This document shows, in pieces, positions 61,398-64,000 of a DNA stretch of 64,000 bases. The stretch's first letter is position 1, and each line of letters starts with the position of its first letter. The notes below the pieces were generated by a model. It did not search any database and had not been told where the DNA came from. It saw only the letters and a list, made by a program, of their open reading frames with translations. The stretch is taken from NCBI RefSeq assembly GCF_003591035.1, contig NZ_QYUO01000003.1, positions 1,240,001-1,304,000 on the forward strand, read 5' to 3'. The DNA is from Noviherbaspirillum saxi (GTDB lineage Bacteria; Pseudomonadota; Gammaproteobacteria; Burkholderiales; Burkholderiaceae_D). The translations under genes and the position numbers were made by a program.

Positions 61398-61942
61398 GGT
61401 TCACTTGGACGCATTGGCCTCGGCGCGTTAAAAAATGTGGCCGATACTGTTTTTACTTGGACGGAGATTGAGGCTTTTTTCTGATACGCCCGGTGCACGC
61501 GCAATACCGTCAGGTGTGGACGTGGAAGACGAACAACCGTGCACTGCCGTTCAAGTGTCGAATTCGTTCAGAAGACATCAAATTTGGAGCGTCAGATGCA
61601 CGCTCCCACCGGAAACAGCATCGAGTGGGCCACAGTGAAAGCGCAGATACCACATGGGCCCCGTGCGGTGACGGAAAAACGCAAGACATCGGAGACGCAA
61701 CTCAAGCGCCTTCAATGCGGATATTTGAGCGCGGCTTTGACAAAGCAGACCGCTTCACTTGAATCACATCTTTGCCATGCAATTATCTAAATTGCAATGC
61801 TTGTGTGCGGCCGCCCCCAGCACGATGGCATCGTCCATCGCCGGCCTCTTGTTTCAGAGCACTTGTTGTCATAGGTCAAGCATTTTTCAGTTGCCAACGC
61901 TCTACTTTTACCATTGGCAGATTATTATCGAAAGGTTCGGAC
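61398..61942. other. Gene-poor intergenic stretch
   Basis: No convincing gene. A short frame at about 61596-61790 has GGAG before its ATG but its product matches nothing I know and its composition looks like decayed DNA. No terminator or operator is evident beyond the site at 61378-61397. Confidence 0.4.
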
Positions 61943-62104
61943 TAGGATGTGTTGACATATAAATTGCTCTTGGATCAGTGTGAGATGGGATGCGCTGCTA
62001 GGCGCCTGACGCGCCGCAGTGCGAGCACTGCAAGCGGCAGGCAACAACGCAACGCGCCGATCTCACGCTGAGACGAGGGCGATTTATTTGTCAACACACC
62101 CTAA
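61943..62104. mobile_element. MITE-like element with terminal inverted repeats
   Basis: 162 bases. The left end TAGGATGTGTTGACA and the reverse complement of the right end TAGGGTGTGTTGACA match at 14 of 15 positions. The similarity continues inward (ATAAAT, then TGAGAT-type blocks). The ends could be flanked by a TA duplication. There is no ORF, so it would need a transposase in trans. It ends 46 bases before the LuxR gene. Confidence 0.65.
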
Positions 62105-62150
62105 ATACCCTGCATCTCATCGCGATCATACCGATTGAAGGCAACTCGCC

Positions 62151-63110
62151 ATGCTGGAAACGTTCTCGCAATCCGTCGATACACTTTACGGTCTGAGTGA
62201 CCAGGTCGCACCTCATCCATTTCGCACCGAAATTCTTCGCCTCATTCGCAAGCTCGTCAGCTACGATGGTGCAATCTTCAAAATTGGTTCCATCGTCGTT
62301 CGTATCGACTGCGAGTCCGTAACGCAACACGCGTCTTCCAGCATACCGACTGCCCTACTTCCAGAGGTTTTTTTTCCCGGTCTATCAAAGATTTCAGGCC
62401 GCATGTCTGGGGAAACGGCGCTCGGGCCTCTGGTATGCAGCAATCAAAAACTAATAGAGCAAATTCTGGGTAAGGTGGCCCAGCATACAGGCCAGGATTT
62501 CGGAGCACAGAGTTTATTGGCGTTCGGAGATTTACGTAGCGAGGGGCCAGAACCGCAGTGGATTATTCTCTACCGACGAAGCGGGGAAGACTTCAACTCT
62601 TCCGAGGGCATTCTTCTCCAGGAGTTCTGGATTCACATCGCGCGCGCGGTCTCCTTTAATCTCGGCCAGACGATGAATAGCAATGATCCGGCTCGTCGCA
62701 AGCGCGCCATGGGAATGCTCAATCAAAACGGCACACTCGAGGCTGCCGACGCGCTCCTGACCAGCATGCTGAAGGAAGAATGGGGCGATTTCGACGGCTA
62801 TTCAGTGCCTGCCTGCGTACTGAACGAGTTGCGTACCGTTGGGCGGTTCCGGGGAACACGAATTGAACTGCGTGTCTTTGAAAAATCGGGCTATCTCGTT
62901 TGCGAAGCCAGGCGCACGTCCGTTTTCAACACATTGGCACCGAAAGAAAAGAAAGTCGCCTACCTTTTTGCCAACGGAATCTCCTACGGCCAAATCGCAA
63001 GTCAGCTGGGAGTCTCTCCGCATACGGTGAGGAATCAGCTGGCGCAGGTCTACCAAAAGCTCGACATACACAGCAAGATCGAATTGGCAAAGATCATTGC
63101 AAAAATGTAG
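62151..63110 (+). CDS. LuxR-family transcriptional regulator
   Basis: 319 residues. The C-terminal LuxR/GerE domain is clear: LAPKEKKVAYLFANGISYGQIASQLGVSPHTVRNQLAQVYQKLDIHSKIELAKI (about 258-315, broken here by helices). The N-terminal 240 residues have no receiver-domain or autoinducer-domain motif I recognise and loosely resemble the sensing part of the regulator at 20043. It flanks the hsaA operon and precedes a membrane sensor gene. It may be a second steroid regulator or belong to the next locus. Confidence 0.82.
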   Translation: MLETFSQSVDTLYGLSDQVAPHPFRTEILRLIRKLVSYDGAIFKIGSIVVRIDCESVTQHASSSIPTALLPEVFFPGLSKISGRMSGETALGPLVCSNQKLIEQILGKVAQHTGQDFGAQSLLAFGDLRSEGPEPQWIILYRRSGEDFNSSEGILLQEFWIHIARAVSFNLGQTMNSNDPARRKRAMGMLNQNGTLEAADALLTSMLKEEWGDFDGYSVPACVLNELRTVGRFRGTRIELRVFEKSGYLVCEARRTSVFNTLAPKEKKVAYLFANGISYGQIASQLGVSPHTVRNQLAQVYQKLDIHSKIELAKIIAKM

Positions 63111-63493
63111 GGCGTTGAAATTCATCTCCCCCGGCAATTTCCTTCGGCAACTTCCGTTTCCATTAAGAACGCAGATTGCAACGGCAGACCTTGGCTTATG
63201 GTCCGTCGGTGAAACATTTCACTTCTACTTGTAGCAAATCAACAGCTGAATTGACTCAGGGCAAATGAATAGCCCATTTGCACTATTCACCCTGCCGTGA
63301 TGTATCGATAGTCTAAGACTGACAGTTACCAATTGATACATTATTAAAGACTCGAAGGCGTAATGCGCGGCATCGCTGATTAACCGATCGTGGCAGTGGT
63401 AACTGCTTTCGGGTGAATTCGATACCGGACAACAAGGGAACGAGCTACAGGTTTCATCCGGTATAAGAGCACAAGCGACCGTCTCACTTCCAC
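63111..63493. other. Intergenic region before a partial membrane-sensor gene
   Basis: About 380 bases with lower GC than its surroundings. I see no complete gene on either strand. It includes AT-rich stretches around 63290-63350 that could hold a promoter for the next gene, but no element is clear enough to name. Confidence 0.35.
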
Positions 63494-64000
63494 ATGAATA
63501 CTCGACCGAAGATCATCGCCGCAACCACTCTTGATGCAGAAGAAGCGCATATGATCGCGCGAATGCGGCTGGTGCTGGCTGTCTCGATGCTGCTTACCGG
63601 AATTATCGATCTTTCGGATGACGGTCTCATCCACCGCCTCTCCACGATCGTTTTCTTCGGCTATGTTCTGTATGCCATCGCCATCGTTGTCGGTACAGAG
63701 AGGAAAGTGCTGCAGTCCCAGGAAAAAACCGTTCATTGGCTGGACATCTGGTGGTTTGCACTCATCATTATCGTGACCGGCGGGTCGCTAAGCCCGTTTT
63801 TCCTATGCTTCTTCTTCGCCATATTAACCACTTCGTTTCGCTGGGGATTTGAAGAAGGCGCAAGCGCAACGCTTGTCTCTGCCGGCATCCTGATAACGTG
63901 TGGCTTGTTTTCCGAATCGGTGAGCGATCTCCCGCGCGTACTGATGCGATCCGCCTTCCTCCTTGCCATCGGCTATATGAGCGCCTATTGGGGTGATTCC
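63494..64000 (+). CDS. Membrane protein, probable N-terminal sensor region of a histidine kinase (cut by window end)
   Basis: Open from the ATG at 63494 to the window end without a stop, 169 codons. After about 20 soluble residues it has about five to six hydrophobic segments: MRLVLAVSMLLTGIIDL, TIVFFGYVLYAIAIVV, IWWFALIIIVTGG, PFFLCFFFAILTTSF, LVSAGILITCGLF and AFLLAIGYMSAYW. Such multi-span N-termini are common in sensor kinases of the LuxR-regulator-linked type, and it follows a LuxR gene in the same direction. The kinase domain itself is outside the window, so this is an inference. Confidence 0.6.
   Translation, partial: MNTRPKIIAATTLDAEEAHMIARMRLVLAVSMLLTGIIDLSDDGLIHRLSTIVFFGYVLYAIAIVVGTERKVLQSQEKTVHWLDIWWFALIIIVTGGSLSPFFLCFFFAILTTSFRWGFEEGASATLVSAGILITCGLFSESVSDLPRVLMRSAFLLAIGYMSAYWGDS

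Noticed and set aside
63380..63736. Minus-strand frame near the window end
   Set aside because: It is antisense to the open membrane-protein frame starting at 63494, which has clear hydrophobic segments.
1..64000. CRISPR arrays, tRNA or rRNA genes, prophage
   Set aside because: No regularly spaced direct repeats, no cloverleaf or rRNA signatures and no phage structural genes were seen.

Overview
The window looks like chromosomal DNA of a beta-proteobacterium of the order Burkholderiales. Herbaspirillum, Noviherbaspirillum or Cupriavidus relatives would fit, but this is an inference from high GC, gene families and GC-rich intergenic repeats; there is no rRNA or other marker. Most of the window is a catabolic region for the steroid (androstane) skeleton. 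I saw no tRNA, rRNA or CRISPR array.

Layout. (1) 1-5670: the end of an MDR-type reductase, a MITE-like palindromic repeat, a SnoaL-like lipoprotein, then an operon with hsaD (4,9-DSHA hydrolase), a luciferase-like flavin monooxygenase, an SDR and a ketosteroid-isomerase homologue, followed by a broken Old-Yellow-Enzyme gene. (2) 5779-17889: a self-contained catabolic and transport block. It holds a MarR regulator with a concentric palindromic operator, a branched-chain-type ABC importer (binding protein, LivG, LivF, LivH, LivM), an HpaB-type flavin monooxygenase with its reductase, a DUF2848/FAH-like protein, a cupin, an amidase, an IscS paralogue and a secreted Cache protein. Its substrate cannot be named from sequence. 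(3) 17890-18400: terminator, IS3-family transposase remnant and a perfect inverted repeat. (4) 18419-24206: VOC protein, SDR, a LuxR-type regulator resembling TesR/TeiR, kshA, and divergently an SDR and an HSL-type esterase. (5) 24209-27377: a degenerate RibBA paralogue, a chemoreceptor and a small membrane protein. (6) 27395-33307: a tartrate/glycerate module (LysR, tartrate dehydrogenase, Bug-type binding protein, glycerate 2-kinase, pyruvate kinase). (7) 54073 down to 33386: a tightly packed minus-strand run of 17 genes starting with hsaC and containing the C/D-ring (IpdAB/IpdC/EchA20/FadA6/IpdF) enzymes, kstD, acyl-CoA dehydrogenases and an RND exporter pair. (8) 61287 down to 54403: hsaA, hsaB, a Kst4D-like dehydrogenase, 3beta/17beta-HSD, kshB and fadD3. 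(9) 61943-64000: a second MITE, a LuxR regulator and the start of a membrane sensor protein.

How it works together. 3beta/17beta-HSD, the KSI homologue, Kst4D and KstD would oxidise ring A. KshA plus KshB hydroxylate C9 and open ring B. HsaA/HsaB, HsaC and HsaD cut ring A and release the C/D-ring propanoate, which FadD3 activates to a CoA thioester. EchA20, IpdC, IpdF, IpdAB, FadA6 and the acyl-CoA dehydrogenases then degrade rings C and D. The usual enzymes for the released C5 fragment (HsaE/F/G) and a recognisable sterol side-chain set are not in this window.

The most notable new signal is a shared semi-palindromic site, in gene orientation TAGTC-N6-GACGATG. It occurs 53-90 bases before the start codons of five steroid promoter regions, and is fully symmetric only at the one divergent promoter (kshA/SDR). 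It is a strong candidate operator for the LuxR-type regulator encoded next to kshA.
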